From NCBI RefSeq assembly GCF_003387165.1, contig NZ_QUMW01000014.1, forward strand, positions 62,001-126,000: a DNA stretch of 64,000 nt, written 5' to 3'. The translations under genes and the position numbers were made by a program. The notes under the pieces are model-generated. The model was not told the origin of the DNA. It saw only the letters and a program-made list of their open reading frames with translations, and did not search any database. Source of the DNA: Jeotgalicoccus halotolerans. GTDB taxonomy: Bacteria > Bacillota > Bacilli > Staphylococcales > Salinicoccaceae. Positions 16,576-26,396 of the stretch are shown here, one piece after another; the stretch's first letter is position 1, and each line of letters begins with the position of its first letter.

Positions 16576-17337
16576 ATGGATTTCGAAATCGTGCTGGACA
16601 AAGTTAAAACGGACTCATCAGCACAAAATAAACTGGATAAATTTAATGTAATGTTTAAGAAATTCGCGGAGAAAATTAATATTAAAGCGGACAGACCGGG
16701 TCTTTATCAGCAGGCCTTCATGCACAGTTCGTATATTAACGATCTCGGGCTTGATAAAAGATATAACAATGAGCGGCTCGAATTTCTCGGCGATGCAGTA
16801 CTAGAATTGATGGTATCAGATCATATTTTTAACAAATACGAAGAGCTGCCTGAAGGCAGGCTGACAAAACTTCGTGCGAATATCGTGTGTGAACCTTCAC
16901 TTGTAGTATTTGCCTCGAAACTCGATATGCCGGACTTAATTCTGCTCGGACGCGGCGAGGAAAAAACCGGCGGCAGAAGCCGGCCCTCAATCGTCAGTGA
17001 TGCTTTTGAAGCCTTTCTCGGCGCCCTGTATTTAGATCAGGGACAAGGGGGAGTATGGAAATTTTTAAGCGACTTCGTTTTTCCGCATATTTCGTCTGAA
17101 GATTACAATGCAATTATCGACTATAAAACGATGCTGCAGGAATATTCGCATCAGGCATTCTCACTGAGTGTCACTTATGAACTCGTGAGCTCGACAGGCC
17201 CGAGTCACCACCGCCGTTTTGAAACAGAAGTATCAATTGGCGGCGAAGTGCACGGCACGGGTGCCGGTTTATCGAAAAAAGAATCAGAACAACAAGCAGC
17301 TAAAAGTGCACTTAGGGCACTTGGCCAAGAGGTGTAG
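16576..17337 (+). CDS. rnc: Ribonuclease III
   Basis: RNase III cuts double-stranded RNA, including rRNA precursors and antisense duplexes. The 253-residue protein has the catalytic signature NERLEFLGDAVLEL, a second acidic cluster in SDAFEAFLGALYLD, and a C-terminal double-stranded RNA-binding domain from about residue 180. An AGAGGTGG site precedes the ATG. It is 6 bases from smc. Confidence 0.97.
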   Translation: MDFEIVLDKVKTDSSAQNKLDKFNVMFKKFAEKINIKADRPGLYQQAFMHSSYINDLGLDKRYNNERLEFLGDAVLELMVSDHIFNKYEELPEGRLTKLRANIVCEPSLVVFASKLDMPDLILLGRGEEKTGGRSRPSIVSDAFEAFLGALYLDQGQGGVWKFLSDFVFPHISSEDYNAIIDYKTMLQEYSHQAFSLSVTYELVSSTGPSHHRRFETEVSIGGEVHGTGAGLSKKESEQQAAKSALRALGQEV

Positions 17338-17343
17338 GGACAT

Positions 17344-20300
17344 ATGGTATTTTTAAGGCAAATCGATGCACATGGTTTTAAATCATTTGCAGATAAGGTC
17401 AATATAAAGTTTGACAGCGGGGTCACTGCTGTCGTCGGCCCGAACGGGAGCGGCAAAAGCAATATTACCGATGCAATCAGATGGGTACTCGGTGAACAGT
17501 CGGCCCGCGTGATGCGCGGTTCGAAAATGGAAGATATTATTTTTGACGGCACGGACAGCCGGACACCGATGAACAGCGCCTCGGTCAGTCTGATTTTAAA
17601 CAATGACGACCATGTACTCGGTTCAAGCAATGAAGTAGTTATTTCAAGAAAACTGTACCGAAGCGGGGACAGCGAATATTTTATCAATAGTGAAAAAGCT
17701 AAACTGAAAGATATTACAGAGCTGTTTTTAGACTCCGGTCTCGGAAAGAATGCATATAATATTATCAGCCAGGGGCAGGTCGATGAAATTTTAAAGGCGA
17801 AACCGCTTGAACGCCGGAAGATTATCGAGGAAGCTGCGGGTGTAATGAAGTATAAAAACCGCAAGCATGAGTCGGAAAAACGTCTCGACGACACGAAGCA
17901 GAACCTGTCGCGTGTTCACGATATTATCGAAGAAATCAGTTCCCGGGTACACCGTCTGGAAAAAGAAAGTGCCATCGCAGAAGAGTACCTTGCGCTGAAA
18001 GAAGAAATGACACAAAGCGACATCGAGGTCAATGTCTACGATACGAAACTGCTTCTTACAGAACTCGATGAAATTACCGCAAAGATTCAAAAAGAGGAGT
18101 CGCGCTTAGAGCATGCCCGCACTACGCTGAAAGAAGTGCTCACCGAGCTTAATTCTCTTGAAGAAGAGCGGGAAAGACTGCAGCAGGAAGAGCGCAGCTT
18201 AAATCAGGAACTTCTTCAGACGACGCGGGAACTCGAAAAAATCGAAGGGCGCATCGCACTCTATGCAGAACGGGAAACGAACAAAGAAACGCTGAAGCAG
18301 GATTTGAACACCCGTCTTAAAAATTATGAAGAAGATTTAAATGGTTTAACTAAAGAGCTGTTACAAGAAGAAAAGAAGCAGGCTGAGTTAAGGTCCAGGC
18401 AGACTGAATTGATAAAAGCTGCCAAAGACAAAAAACGCGAGCTCGCTGTAGTAGAGTCGACAGGTGACAGCGATATTGAAAAGCTGAAAGATGAATATTA
18501 CGAGCTGATGGTTAAAAAAACCACCCTCGAAAACGATAAACGCCGGAGCCGCGATGAACAGTCAAAAATAGCTGACAGTATCCAGTATAAAAATGAACGC
18601 CTGGAAGCGCTAGATGCTGAAGTTGAGGAATTAAAAAGTATTCTTGATGATAAAAAACAGATGCTGGCTGAAGCGGAGCGTGAGTTAACCGCTGCGCGCA
18701 CGGATTATAAAGATACCCGTCTCAGACTGAATGATCTGAACGATCAGTACGACAAGGCTAAAAGTGATTACAGCCGGGCTGAAAATTTTATTCAGAACCA
18801 GCAGTCGAAACTCGATATGCTGAAAAATATGTCGGAGAACTATCAGGGATATTATCCCGGCGTCCGGGCTGTACTCAAAAATAAAGACAGCATTCCCGGT
18901 GTTATCGGCGCCGTCGGCGAACTGATATCGGCACCGTCTGAATATATGACGGCTCTCGATACGGCGCTTGGCCAGGCCAGTCAGAATATCGTTATGGATG
19001 TCGAACATAACGCGCGTACTGCAATTGCCTTTTTAAAGCAGAAAAACTTTGGTTTTGCGACCTTCCTGCCGCTGGATACGATCCGCGAACGTTATCTTTC
19101 AGTCGACGTTGAAAAATCGCTTGAAGCGTCAAATATCGACTACCAGGTTTTATCAGAAGTTGCAGATATTAAACGCGAATACCGGAAAGTGCTCCTGCAC
19201 CTCTTAAATACGACAGTTGTTGTTAAGGATTTGAGCGATGCTTCTGCCATGGCAAGAGCAACCGGCCAGCGTGTCCGCATCATTACGATGGACGGTGAAA
19301 CGATTATGCCGGGCGGGGCAATGAGCGGCGGTTCAAAAAACCGCAAAGGCTCCATTATGGAAACGAAGAAGGAAATTGCAGGAATAACAGAAAAAATTGA
19401 AGAGTATACAAAACAGACAGCAGTGCTGAAAGAGGCAGTCGACAAGACGGCAGATCAGATTGCCGCGGCGACTGTAGAACTGAAGCAGCTCGAGGAAGCG
19501 GGCACGAAACTCAGTGAAAGCCACGACGCGCTCCAGTCTGAAGTCACACAGCTTGATTTTAAGCTCTCGAATAAAACTGCTGCTGCGGCTGAACTTAAGA
19601 GTGAAGTAGCCAGCCTCTCTCCGGGCAACGGGACAGGCGACTACGATGAGAAAATTGAAATTTATACTCAGCAGATGGGTGATATTAATACGCGCATCGA
19701 TATGATGAGCCGGTCGAAGAGCGAGAAAGAAACTCAAATTTCACAGCTTCAAAGTGAACTGCAGCAGCTGAATAATGATAAAATATCAATAGATGGCGAA
19801 ATCCGTTTTACCGAGGCGGCACTTGAACGTCTCCGCGATAATATCGATAACTTAAAGCATAATATTGATAACACGAAAAGCGAAGCGGAGATGATCAACG
19901 ATGATCTTTCGACGATGAACATTGCTGAACTGAAAGACAGCAAAGTGCAGTTATCAGCTGCCCTCGATGAACTGAACACGAGGTTCGGGACGATTACCGG
20001 CAAACTCGGGGCAATTAAAGAAGAGCACGAGAAGAAAACCGTAACCGAAAGTGAACTGCGGAAGTCCGCAGACAGCAGCCAGGAACAGCTGAGAACTGAT
20101 TCCGCTGCCCGCGAAGGTTTAGATACACAAATTGAAAATAAAATGACATACTTAAGCGACAATTATAAAATGACTTATGAACTTGCTCTCGGGCAATTTG
20201 AGAGTTTTGAAAACATTGAAGCGAAACGTAAGAAAATTACACTGAATAAGAAGAGTATTGAAGAACTCGGCCCCGTTAATATCGGTGCCATTGAAGAGTT

Positions 20301-20898
20301 CGGTGTTGTTAATGAACGTTATACGTTCTTAAAAGAACAGGAAGACGACTTAATCGAAGCACGCCAGACCCTCCTCGACGTCATCAGTGAAATGGATGAA
20401 GCAGTCGCAGCGCGTTTCAAAGAAACATTCTATCAGGTGAACGATTACTTCCAGGAAGTATTTACCGATATGTTCGGCGGAGGCCGGGCGGAACTGCGCC
20501 TTCTTGAAGAAGGTAATTATTTGGATTCCGGCATAGAAATATTTGCCGAACCGCCGGGTAAAAAACTGTCATCGCTGTCGCTTCTGTCAGGCGGCGAACG
20601 TGCCCTGACAGCAATCAGTCTTCTGTTCAGTGTACTCCGGGTAAAAGTGAGTCCGTTTATTATTCTCGATGAAGTTGAAGCAGCACTCGACGAAGCGAAT
20701 GTCACGAGATATGCAAAATATTTGAAAAAGCTGTCAGCTGATACGCAGTTTATCGTTATTACTCACCGTAAGGGTACGATGGAAGAAGCGGACCGGCTGT
20801 TCGGTGTCACTATGCAGGAACAAGGTGTCACGAAATTGATCAGCGTGGATTTAAAAAATTATGAAGAACCAGAACCGGCAGGAAAGGAAGGAATTTAA
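17344..20898 (+). CDS. smc: Chromosome partition protein Smc
   Basis: Smc is the ATPase of the bacterial condensin that loads near the origin and organises the chromosome with ScpA and ScpB. It is 1184 aa long. The N-terminal head has Walker A GPNGSGKS at 32-39, two long coiled coils flank a hinge at about 510-640, and the C-terminal head has the LSGGE signature at 1081-1085 and the Walker B Asp1109-Glu1110. It shares one base with the ftsY start and forms the usual rnc-smc-ftsY operon. Confidence 0.98.
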   Translation: MVFLRQIDAHGFKSFADKVNIKFDSGVTAVVGPNGSGKSNITDAIRWVLGEQSARVMRGSKMEDIIFDGTDSRTPMNSASVSLILNNDDHVLGSSNEVVISRKLYRSGDSEYFINSEKAKLKDITELFLDSGLGKNAYNIISQGQVDEILKAKPLERRKIIEEAAGVMKYKNRKHESEKRLDDTKQNLSRVHDIIEEISSRVHRLEKESAIAEEYLALKEEMTQSDIEVNVYDTKLLLTELDEITAKIQKEESRLEHARTTLKEVLTELNSLEEERERLQQEERSLNQELLQTTRELEKIEGRIALYAERETNKETLKQDLNTRLKNYEEDLNGLTKELLQEEKKQAELRSRQTELIKAAKDKKRELAVVESTGDSDIEKLKDEYYELMVKKTTLENDKRRSRDEQSKIADSIQYKNERLEALDAEVEELKSILDDKKQMLAEAERELTAARTDYKDTRLRLNDLNDQYDKAKSDYSRAENFIQNQQSKLDMLKNMSENYQGYYPGVRAVLKNKDSIPGVIGAVGELISAPSEYMTALDTALGQASQNIVMDVEHNARTAIAFLKQKNFGFATFLPLDTIRERYLSVDVEKSLEASNIDYQVLSEVADIKREYRKVLLHLLNTTVVVKDLSDASAMARATGQRVRIITMDGETIMPGGAMSGGSKNRKGSIMETKKEIAGITEKIEEYTKQTAVLKEAVDKTADQIAAATVELKQLEEAGTKLSESHDALQSEVTQLDFKLSNKTAAAAELKSEVASLSPGNGTGDYDEKIEIYTQQMGDINTRIDMMSRSKSEKETQISQLQSELQQLNNDKISIDGEIRFTEAALERLRDNIDNLKHNIDNTKSEAEMINDDLSTMNIAELKDSKVQLSAALDELNTRFGTITGKLGAIKEEHEKKTVTESELRKSADSSQEQLRTDSAAREGLDTQIENKMTYLSDNYKMTYELALGQFESFENIEAKRKKITLNKKSIEELGPVNIGAIEEFGVVNERYTFLKEQEDDLIEARQTLLDVISEMDEAVAARFKETFYQVNDYFQEVFTDMFGGGRAELRLLEEGNYLDSGIEIFAEPPGKKLSSLSLLSGGERALTAISLLFSVLRVKVSPFIILDEVEAALDEANVTRYAKYLKKLSADTQFIVITHRKGTMEEADRLFGVTMQEQGVTKLISVDLKNYEEPEPAGKEGI

Positions 20899-22007
20899 TG
20901 GGGATTTTTGACCGTTTTAAACGCAAGAAGAAAAAACAGGAACAAGAACCAGCATCGCTTGAAGTACAAACAGATAAGCTCGATGACGGCCTGATCTCGC
21001 TCGATGAGTTTGAAGAATGGGAGCAGGAACAGCTCAGCTATAAATTTGAAGTCGGTCTTAAAAAGAGCCGCGACAAATTCCAGCAGGATATCAACGCGCT
21101 GATGGCACGCTACCGTACGGTAGATGAAGATTTCTTCGAAGCACTGGAAGAAGTGCTGATTTCAGCCGATGTCGGCTTTAATACAGTAATGGAATTAACT
21201 GAAGAGCTGCGCCGCGAAGCCCAGCTTAAGAATATTACGGAGACATCTGAACTCAGGGAAACCATCGTTGAAAAAATGGTTGAAATTTACGAGCAGAACG
21301 GCGATGCTTCAGATGAAATGAATATTAATGAAGACGGGCTGACTGTCGTCTTAATGGTCGGTGTTAATGGTGTCGGCAAAACGACATCAATCGGCAAGCT
21401 CGCACACAAGTATACGCAGGAAGGCAAAAAGGTTATGCTCGCTGCGGGAGATACTTTCCGCGCCGGTGCAATTAACCAGCTCCAGGTCTGGGGCGACCGC
21501 GTCGGGGCCGATGTCATTAAACAAGCGGAAGGTTCGGATCCTGCTGCAGTAATGTTCGATGCAGTCAGCGCAGCAAAAAAACGCGGGGCGGATATTTTAT
21601 TCTGTGATACAGCAGGCCGTCTGCAAAATAAAGGCAACCTGATGAATGAACTGTCTAAAATTAAAAAAGTCATTCAGAAGGTCGTGCCTGAAGCGCCTCA
21701 TGAAGTGCTGCTCGTGCTCGACGCAACAACCGGGCAGAACGCACTCAGCCAGGCGAAAGCGTTTAAAGAAGTCACTGATGTATCAGGCATTATTTTATCC
21801 AAACTGGACGGTACTGCTAAAGGCGGTATTGTGCTGGCTATTAAAAACGAACTCGGCATCCCGGTCAAATTTGTCGGACTCGGCGAGCAGCTCGATGATC
21901 TGCAGCCGTTCGATGCGGAAAACTATGTGTACGGCTTATTTGCTGATATGATTCAGGAGTCGGAAACGCTCGAAGAAAAATTAGAGGAAGATAAAGATGA
22001 CGAATGA
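20898..22007 (+). CDS. ftsY: Signal recognition particle receptor FtsY
   Basis: FtsY is the membrane-associated receptor that docks Ffh-ribosome complexes at the Sec translocon. A short Lys-rich then acidic N-terminal region (about 1-45) is followed by the NG domain. The P-loop GVNGVGKTT lies at 155-163, and the DTAGRLQNK and KLDGTAKGG motifs are present. At 369 aa it has the compact form usual in Gram-positive bacteria. It overlaps ylxM by 11 bases. Confidence 0.97.
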   Translation: MGIFDRFKRKKKKQEQEPASLEVQTDKLDDGLISLDEFEEWEQEQLSYKFEVGLKKSRDKFQQDINALMARYRTVDEDFFEALEEVLISADVGFNTVMELTEELRREAQLKNITETSELRETIVEKMVEIYEQNGDASDEMNINEDGLTVVLMVGVNGVGKTTSIGKLAHKYTQEGKKVMLAAGDTFRAGAINQLQVWGDRVGADVIKQAEGSDPAAVMFDAVSAAKKRGADILFCDTAGRLQNKGNLMNELSKIKKVIQKVVPEAPHEVLLVLDATTGQNALSQAKAFKEVTDVSGIILSKLDGTAKGGIVLAIKNELGIPVKFVGLGEQLDDLQPFDAENYVYGLFADMIQESETLEEKLEEDKDDE

Positions 22008-22332
22008 TTTAGAACGCACGATGCGGATGAATTATCTGTATGATTTTTATCAGTCTCTGTTAACTGACAAACAGCAGAAATACATTGAACTGTATTATCT
22101 GGAAGATTTTCAGTTCAGTGAAATCGCAGAAGAGATGAACGTGACACGGCAGGCTGTCTATGATAACCTTAAGCGCTCACGCGATATGCTGGAACAATAC
22201 GAGGACACACTCGGTATGTATAAAAATTTTAATAAACGTCTCGAACTGTATGCGGAGCTGAAAAATAAGCTCGGCGATAATATCAGCGAGGACGCCAAAA
22301 AGATAATCGAAAGATTAGAGAAATTGGATTAA
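21997..22332 (+). CDS. ylxM: YlxM family putative DNA-binding protein
   Basis: This 111-residue protein has a sigma-70 region 4-like helix-turn-helix (about 18-62, with [29 protein letters not shown] seen as two parts). It is conserved next to ffh in Firmicutes and is thought to be linked to the signal recognition particle pathway, but its role is not firmly known. It overlaps ftsY and is 13 bases from ffh. Confidence 0.93.
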   Translation: MTNDLERTMRMNYLYDFYQSLLTDKQQKYIELYYLEDFQFSEIAEEMNVTRQAVYDNLKRSRDMLEQYEDTLGMYKNFNKRLELYAELKNKLGDNISEDAKKIIERLEKLD

Positions 22333-22345
22333 GGAGGACGGCACT

Positions 22346-23692
22346 ATGGCTTTTGAAGGTCTTGGAGAACGTCTGCAGTCCACGATGGACCGCATTAAAG
22401 GGAAAGGTAAAGTAACGGAATCCGACGTTAAATTAATGATGCGCGAAGTGCGCCTTGCACTGCTTGAAGCGGACGTTAACTTTAAAGTCGTGAAGCAGTT
22501 CGTGAACGATGTTAAAGAACGCGCGCTCGGCTCGGCTGTTATGCAGAGCTTAACACCCGGCCAGCAGGTCATTAAAATCGTTCAGGAAGAATTAACATCG
22601 CTCATGGGCGGAGAAAATCAGAAGATTAATCTCGCGCAGAAACCGCCGACAGTTATTATGATGGTCGGCCTGCAGGGTGCAGGTAAAACGACAACAGCAG
22701 GGAAGCTTGCTTTGCACCTGCGTAAAAAACATAATAAGCGTCCGCTCTTAGTAGCGGGAGATATTTATCGTCCGGCTGCGATTGATCAGCTGGAGACGGT
22801 CGGAAAACAAATCGATATTCCGGTCTTCTCTCTCGGCGATCAGGTAAAACCTGAGGAAATTACAGAAAAAGCGCTGCAGCACGCGAAAGAAGAACATCTC
22901 GACACGGTGATTATCGATACGGCAGGCCGTCTGCACATCGATGAAGCACTGATGAACGAGCTGAAAAATGTTAAAGAATTGTCGAAGCCGGATGAAATTA
23001 TGCTCGTCGTCGATGCGATGACCGGGCAGGACGCGGTAAACGTCGCAGAAAGTTTTAACGAGCTGCTCGATATTACAGGCGTGACGCTGACGAAGCTCGA
23101 CGGCGATACGCGCGGCGGGGCAGCACTGTCTATCCGCTCTGTTACTGAGAAACCGATTAAGTTTGTCGGGGTGTCCGAGAAAATGGATGGACTCGAAGCC
23201 TTCCACCCGGAACGTATGGCCTCCCGCATACTCGGCATGGGCGATGTATTGTCCATTATTGAAAAAGCACAGGACAACGTTAATGAAGATGAGCAGAAGG
23301 CGCTTGAGAAAAAACTGAAGAATTCGAGTTTTACACTCGACGACTTTTTGAGCCAGATGGACCAGGTGAAAACTTTGGGACCGCTGGATGATCTCTTAAA
23401 AATGATGCCAGGTGCAAACAAAATTAAAGGACTCGATAAAATGCAGTTCTCAGGCAAGGAAATCGACCATGTCCAGGCGATTATCCGTTCGATGACACTC
23501 GATGAGCGCGAAAACCCTGAAAAACTGAACGCCAGCCGCAAAAAGCGTATCGCTAAAGGTTCCGGCCGTTCACTGCAGGAAATCAACCGTCTCTTAAAAC
23601 AGTTTAACGACATGAAGAAAATGATGAAACAGATGACGAGCGGCAAAAAGAAAGGCCGGAACCCGTTCGGCGGCATGGGTCTGCCATTTTAA
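22346..23692 (+). CDS. ffh: Signal recognition particle protein Ffh
   Basis: Ffh binds the SRP RNA and signal sequences of nascent membrane proteins. The N-terminal NG GTPase domain contains GLQGAGKTT (108-116), DTAGRLH and TKLDGDTRGG. The Met-rich M domain (about 300-448) contains the RNA-binding RIAKGSGRS segment. The C-terminus is the glycine- and methionine-rich tail ending MGLPF. A strong AAGGAGG precedes the ATG. Confidence 0.98.
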   Translation: MAFEGLGERLQSTMDRIKGKGKVTESDVKLMMREVRLALLEADVNFKVVKQFVNDVKERALGSAVMQSLTPGQQVIKIVQEELTSLMGGENQKINLAQKPPTVIMMVGLQGAGKTTTAGKLALHLRKKHNKRPLLVAGDIYRPAAIDQLETVGKQIDIPVFSLGDQVKPEEITEKALQHAKEEHLDTVIIDTAGRLHIDEALMNELKNVKELSKPDEIMLVVDAMTGQDAVNVAESFNELLDITGVTLTKLDGDTRGGAALSIRSVTEKPIKFVGVSEKMDGLEAFHPERMASRILGMGDVLSIIEKAQDNVNEDEQKALEKKLKNSSFTLDDFLSQMDQVKTLGPLDDLLKMMPGANKIKGLDKMQFSGKEIDHVQAIIRSMTLDERENPEKLNASRKKRIAKGSGRSLQEINRLLKQFNDMKKMMKQMTSGKKKGRNPFGGMGLPF

Positions 23693-23700
23693 AAGTAAAA

Positions 23701-23734
23701 TACACATGTAAAGAAAAAACTCTTTACATGTGTA
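23701..23734 (+). terminator. Terminator after ffh
   Basis: A perfect 14-bp stem (23701-23714 with 23721-23734) with a 6-nt loop follows ffh. Its right arm contains the -35 box of the next promoter. Confidence 0.75.
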
Positions 23735-23751
23735 TTCTTGTTTGTTATGAT
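23723..23751 (+). promoter_or_regulatory. Predicted promoter of the rpsP operon
   Basis: TTTACA and TATGAT are separated by exactly 17 bases, about 40 bases upstream of the rpsP start. The -35 box lies within the right arm of the ffh terminator. Confidence 0.6.
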
Positions 23752-23790
23752 AAGTAAGTCGAAAAGAAGTAGAGAGAGGAGTTTTCACAC

Positions 23791-24066
23791 ATGGCAGTAA
23801 AAATTAGATTAACTCGTATGGGTTCTAAAAGAAATCCTTACTACCGTATCGTAGTTGCAGATGCACGCAGCCCGAGAGATGGTAGAATCATCGAACAAAT
23901 CGGTTCATATAACCCGGTTTCTAAATCTGAAGATAACGTTGTCCTAGACAGCGAAAAAGCGTTAGAGTGGTTGCAGAATGGTGCTAAACCAAGCGACACT
24001 GTACGTAACATCTTCAGTGACAAAGGTATCATGGAACAGTTCCACAATGCTAAATTCGGGAAATAA
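23791..24066 (+). CDS. rpsP: 30S ribosomal protein S16
   Basis: S16 is a structural protein needed for early 30S assembly. The 91-residue sequence shows the family start [20 protein letters not shown] and the central [13 protein letters not shown]. It begins the conserved rpsP-khpA-rimM-trmD-rplS cluster and is 5 bases from khpA. Confidence 0.98.
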   Translation: MAVKIRLTRMGSKRNPYYRIVVADARSPRDGRIIEQIGSYNPVSKSEDNVVLDSEKALEWLQNGAKPSDTVRNIFSDKGIMEQFHNAKFGK

Positions 24067-24071
24067 TTCCG

Positions 24072-24299
24072 ATGGACAAATTACTTCAAACAATTCTTGA
24101 ACCGATGCTGGATTATCCGGAAGAACTCGTTATTAACCGTGACGAGACGCCGCATAAAGTTTCGTATAAAATAAGCGTGCACGAATCAGATGTCGGGCGA
24201 ATAATCGGCCGCGGCGGCCGTTTTATTAAAGCGCTCCGCATCGTTGTTTCAAACGCTGACAGAGACGCGTCAAAGAAAGTGTTTGTTGATTTGCATTAA
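24072..24299 (+). CDS. khpA: KH-domain RNA-binding protein KhpA (YlqC)
   Basis: This 75-residue protein is a single KH domain with the nucleic-acid-binding loop IIGRGGRFIKAL near residues 43-54. KhpA pairs with KhpB in other Gram-positive bacteria and affects cell elongation and RNA metabolism. The stop codon touches a terminator hairpin, so part of the transcription may end here before rimM. Confidence 0.94.
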   Translation: MDKLLQTILEPMLDYPEELVINRDETPHKVSYKISVHESDVGRIIGRGGRFIKALRIVVSNADRDASKKVFVDLH

Positions 24300-24325
24300 G
24301 ACACACTTTAACAGTGTGTCTTTTT
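24299..24325 (+). terminator. Terminator after khpA
   Basis: A 9-bp stem (24299-24307 with 24313-24321) and a run of T directly follow the khpA stop. It may attenuate read-through into rimM-trmD. Confidence 0.75.
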
Positions 24326-24348
24326 ATTCTTTATAAGAGGTGTTCATC

Positions 24349-24843
24349 TTGCGAATTAAAATTGGTAAACTGGTAAATTTCCACGGTGTGCGCGGCGAAG
24401 TTAAAATATTGAGCGACTCCGACTTTCTGGATGAACGTTTTCAAGCGGGCAAGACGGTGGAAATCGGCGGTAAAGTACTGACGATTGCAAGCTACCGCAC
24501 GCATAAGAACTTCCATCTGCTGAAGTTTGAAGGGGTGTCGAACATGAACGACATTCTCGACTTAAAAGGCAAGGATGTTTTTATCGAAGAAAACGAAGAA
24601 GATCTCAAGCTTGAAGAGAACGAGTATCACGTTCGTGACATTGTCGGTCTGACGGTTATTAATCTCGATAATAATACCGAGCTCGGTAAAATTTCTGAAG
24701 TGATGTTCACCGGAGCAAACGACGTCTGGGTCATAGAAGGCGAACGCGAATATTTAATTCCGTACATCGAACAGGTCGTTAAAACGGTCGATCTCGACCG
24801 CGGGCTTGTTGAAATTACACCACTCGAAGGATTGTTGGATTAA
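24349..24843 (+). CDS. rimM: Ribosome maturation factor RimM
   Basis: RimM helps assemble the head of the 30S subunit and binds S19. The 164-residue protein has an N-terminal RimM domain ([16 protein letters not shown]) and a C-terminal PRC-barrel domain (from about 95, with [16 protein letters not shown]). I choose the TTG at 24349 because AAGAGGTG lies at the right distance; the GTG at 24340 overlaps that site. It is joined to trmD by a one-base overlap. Confidence 0.95.
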   Translation: MRIKIGKLVNFHGVRGEVKILSDSDFLDERFQAGKTVEIGGKVLTIASYRTHKNFHLLKFEGVSNMNDILDLKGKDVFIEENEEDLKLEENEYHVRDIVGLTVINLDNNTELGKISEVMFTGANDVWVIEGEREYLIPYIEQVVKTVDLDRGLVEITPLEGLLD

Positions 24844-25514
24844 TGAATATATATTATTTAACATTGTTTCCGGACATGTACGAAGGTGTCCTCGGAGCAT
24901 CTATTTTAAAACGCGCCAAAGACAAAGGCATCGTTGATTATCATATGGTTAACTTCCGTGATTTTTCAAACGATAAACATAACAAAGTCGATGATTATCC
25001 ATATGGCGGCGGGGCAGGCATGGTTTTAAAACCGGAACCTGTCTTTAACGCTATGGACAGTCTGGATATCGGCGATAACAAGCGCGTTATTTTAATGTGC
25101 CCGCAGGGCAGGCCGTTTGACCAGAAACTCGCTGAAGAGCTGGCTGAAGAAGACAACATTGTCTTTATCAACGGCCACTATGAAGGTTACGATGAGCGGA
25201 TACGTTCGCTCGTTACCGATGAAGTATCCATCGGTGATTATGTTTTAACAGGCGGCGAGCTCGCATCGATGACAATGACTGATGCAATTGTCCGTCTGAT
25301 TCCGGATGTGCTGAGCAATGAAGCAAGCCATCAGGAAGATTCATTCTCGACGGGTATGCTTGAACATCCGCATTACACCCGCCCGAGAGAATACCGCGGC
25401 ATGAAAGTGCCGGATGTGCTCTTGTCCGGAAATCATAAACTGATTGAAGAATGGCGCCATGAAGAAAGTCTGAAACGCACAAAGGAACGCCGTCCGGATC
25501 TCCTGGACGGATAA
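24843..25514 (+). CDS. trmD: tRNA (guanine-N1-)-methyltransferase TrmD
   Basis: TrmD methylates G37 next to the anticodon to prevent frameshifting. It is a SPOUT-family knotted enzyme and acts as a dimer. The 223-residue sequence contains [14 protein letters not shown] and the knot region with [11 protein letters not shown]. It overlaps the rimM stop (TAATG) and is followed by the rplS promoter region. Confidence 0.97.
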   Translation: MNIYYLTLFPDMYEGVLGASILKRAKDKGIVDYHMVNFRDFSNDKHNKVDDYPYGGGAGMVLKPEPVFNAMDSLDIGDNKRVILMCPQGRPFDQKLAEELAEEDNIVFINGHYEGYDERIRSLVTDEVSIGDYVLTGGELASMTMTDAIVRLIPDVLSNEASHQEDSFSTGMLEHPHYTRPREYRGMKVPDVLLSGNHKLIEEWRHEESLKRTKERRPDLLDG

Positions 25515-25538
25515 AGTTCAGTTTTATTTTAAAACTTA

Positions 25539-25567
25539 TTGAATGACCATAGTTTGTATGGTAATAT
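25539..25567 (+). promoter_or_regulatory. Predicted promoter of rplS
   Basis: TTGAAT and TAATAT are separated by exactly 17 bases, between trmD and rplS. It would give rplS its own transcript with a leader of about 80 nt. Confidence 0.55.
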
Positions 25568-25573
25568 TATACG

Positions 25574-25655
25574 AGTGTAAATACACGTAAATATCACAAT
25601 CATCCGCTGCCAAAGCAATTCGGGCAAGATAATTGGAAGAAGGAGAAGATATATT
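25574..25655 (+). promoter_or_regulatory. 5' leader of rplS, candidate L19 autoregulatory leader
   Basis: About 80 nt of leader contain a small hairpin (GTGT-aaat-ACAC near 25576) and a longer structured-looking segment up to the AAGGAG site. L19 leader RNAs are known upstream of rplS in Firmicutes, so this is a good positional candidate. I cannot confirm the consensus fold by eye. Confidence 0.4.
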
Positions 25656-26003
25656 ATGTCACAGGAATTATTAAATTCTATCGTTAAAGACCAGTTGAAA
25701 ACTGATATCCCTGAATTTAAAGCAGGAGATACAGTTAAAGTTCACGTTCGTATCGTAGAGGGAGACCGCGAAAGAATCCAGCTTTTCGAAGGTGTTGTAA
25801 TCAAACGCCGCGGAGGCGGAATTTCAGAAACTTTCACTGTACGTAAAATTTCTTACGGTGTTGGTGTTGAGCGTACATTCCCTGTACACACGCCTAAAAT
25901 CGAGAAAATCGACGTTGTCCGCCGTGGACGTGTACGTCGTGCTAAACTTTACTACCTGCGCAACCTGCGCGGTAAAGCTGCCCGCATCAGAGAAATCCGA
26001 TAA
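25656..26003 (+). CDS. rplS: 50S ribosomal protein L19
   Basis: L19 lies at the subunit interface of the large subunit. The 115-residue sequence has the family core [19 protein letters not shown] and the conserved C-terminal [17 protein letters not shown]. It ends at a strong terminator that closes the rpsP-rplS cluster. Confidence 0.98.
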   Translation: MSQELLNSIVKDQLKTDIPEFKAGDTVKVHVRIVEGDRERIQLFEGVVIKRRGGGISETFTVRKISYGVGVERTFPVHTPKIEKIDVVRRGRVRRAKLYYLRNLRGKAARIREIR

Positions 26004-26014
26004 GGCACTTTATC

Positions 26015-26048
26015 ATACCCGGACCAGTTTTGGTCCGGGTATTTTTTT
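26015..26048 (+). terminator. Terminator after rplS
   Basis: A perfect 12-bp GC-rich stem (26015-26026 with 26031-26042), a 4-nt loop and seven T form a textbook intrinsic terminator. Confidence 0.9.
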
Positions 26049-26148
26049 GCTTAGTTTTAATGTTAACTAATGCGGCTCCCGGGAAAGTAACGAAACTCAT
26101 CTAGTTCGGGCTATCAGCGACTTTAAATATTGATTTGGAAATTTGAAG

Positions 26149-26340
26149 ATGACCAGCCGGTGGATGATGGAGTTTACGGGGAATGCTGTTAACGTGCGCA
26201 CCCACCAGAAGATTTTGAATAAGTACTGTGATGCTGCAGGCAGATATAAATCAAGTAATTATATATTTAAGTACTATGATTTTACTGAAGCGATGAAAAA
26301 AGAACAAAATACCCGTAAATATAAAGATTATCTTAACTAA
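26149..26340 (+). CDS. Doubtful 63-residue ORF, possible gene remnant
   Basis: I do not recognise this short frame with certainty. It has no good ribosome-binding site and no signal or membrane segment. A possible in-frame TTG start lies 6 bases upstream. The middle part (QKILNKYCDAAGRYKSSNYI, then FKYYDF) faintly resembles the C-terminal aggy-w-Y-D motif that follows many HNH homing endonucleases, so it could be the tail of a lost phage-type endonuclease. It could also be non-coding. It lies alone in a 500-bp gap between the rplS terminator and rbgA. Confidence 0.3.
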   Translation: MTSRWMMEFTGNAVNVRTHQKILNKYCDAAGRYKSSNYIFKYYDFTEAMKKEQNTRKYKDYLN

Positions 26341-26353
26341 TAAGATATTTATT

Positions 26354-26396
26354 GGATTTGTCGGACACCGCGGCTTTGACAGTGTCCGACAAAACC
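26354..26396. repeat. Long inverted repeat / hairpin upstream of rbgA
   Basis: A 15-bp stem with one mismatch (26354-26368 with 26382-26396) surrounds a 13-nt loop, and flanking attgg/ccaat bases extend it. No T run follows on either strand, so it is not a standard intrinsic terminator. The remaining sequence to 26505 is AT-rich with an AAAGGGG ribosome-binding site for rbgA. Confidence 0.65.

Noticed and set aside
22840-23676. A 278-codon open frame on the minus strand opposite ffh
   Set aside because: It is fully covered by ffh, is Ser/Phe/Ile-rich as expected for antisense frames, and shows no domain.
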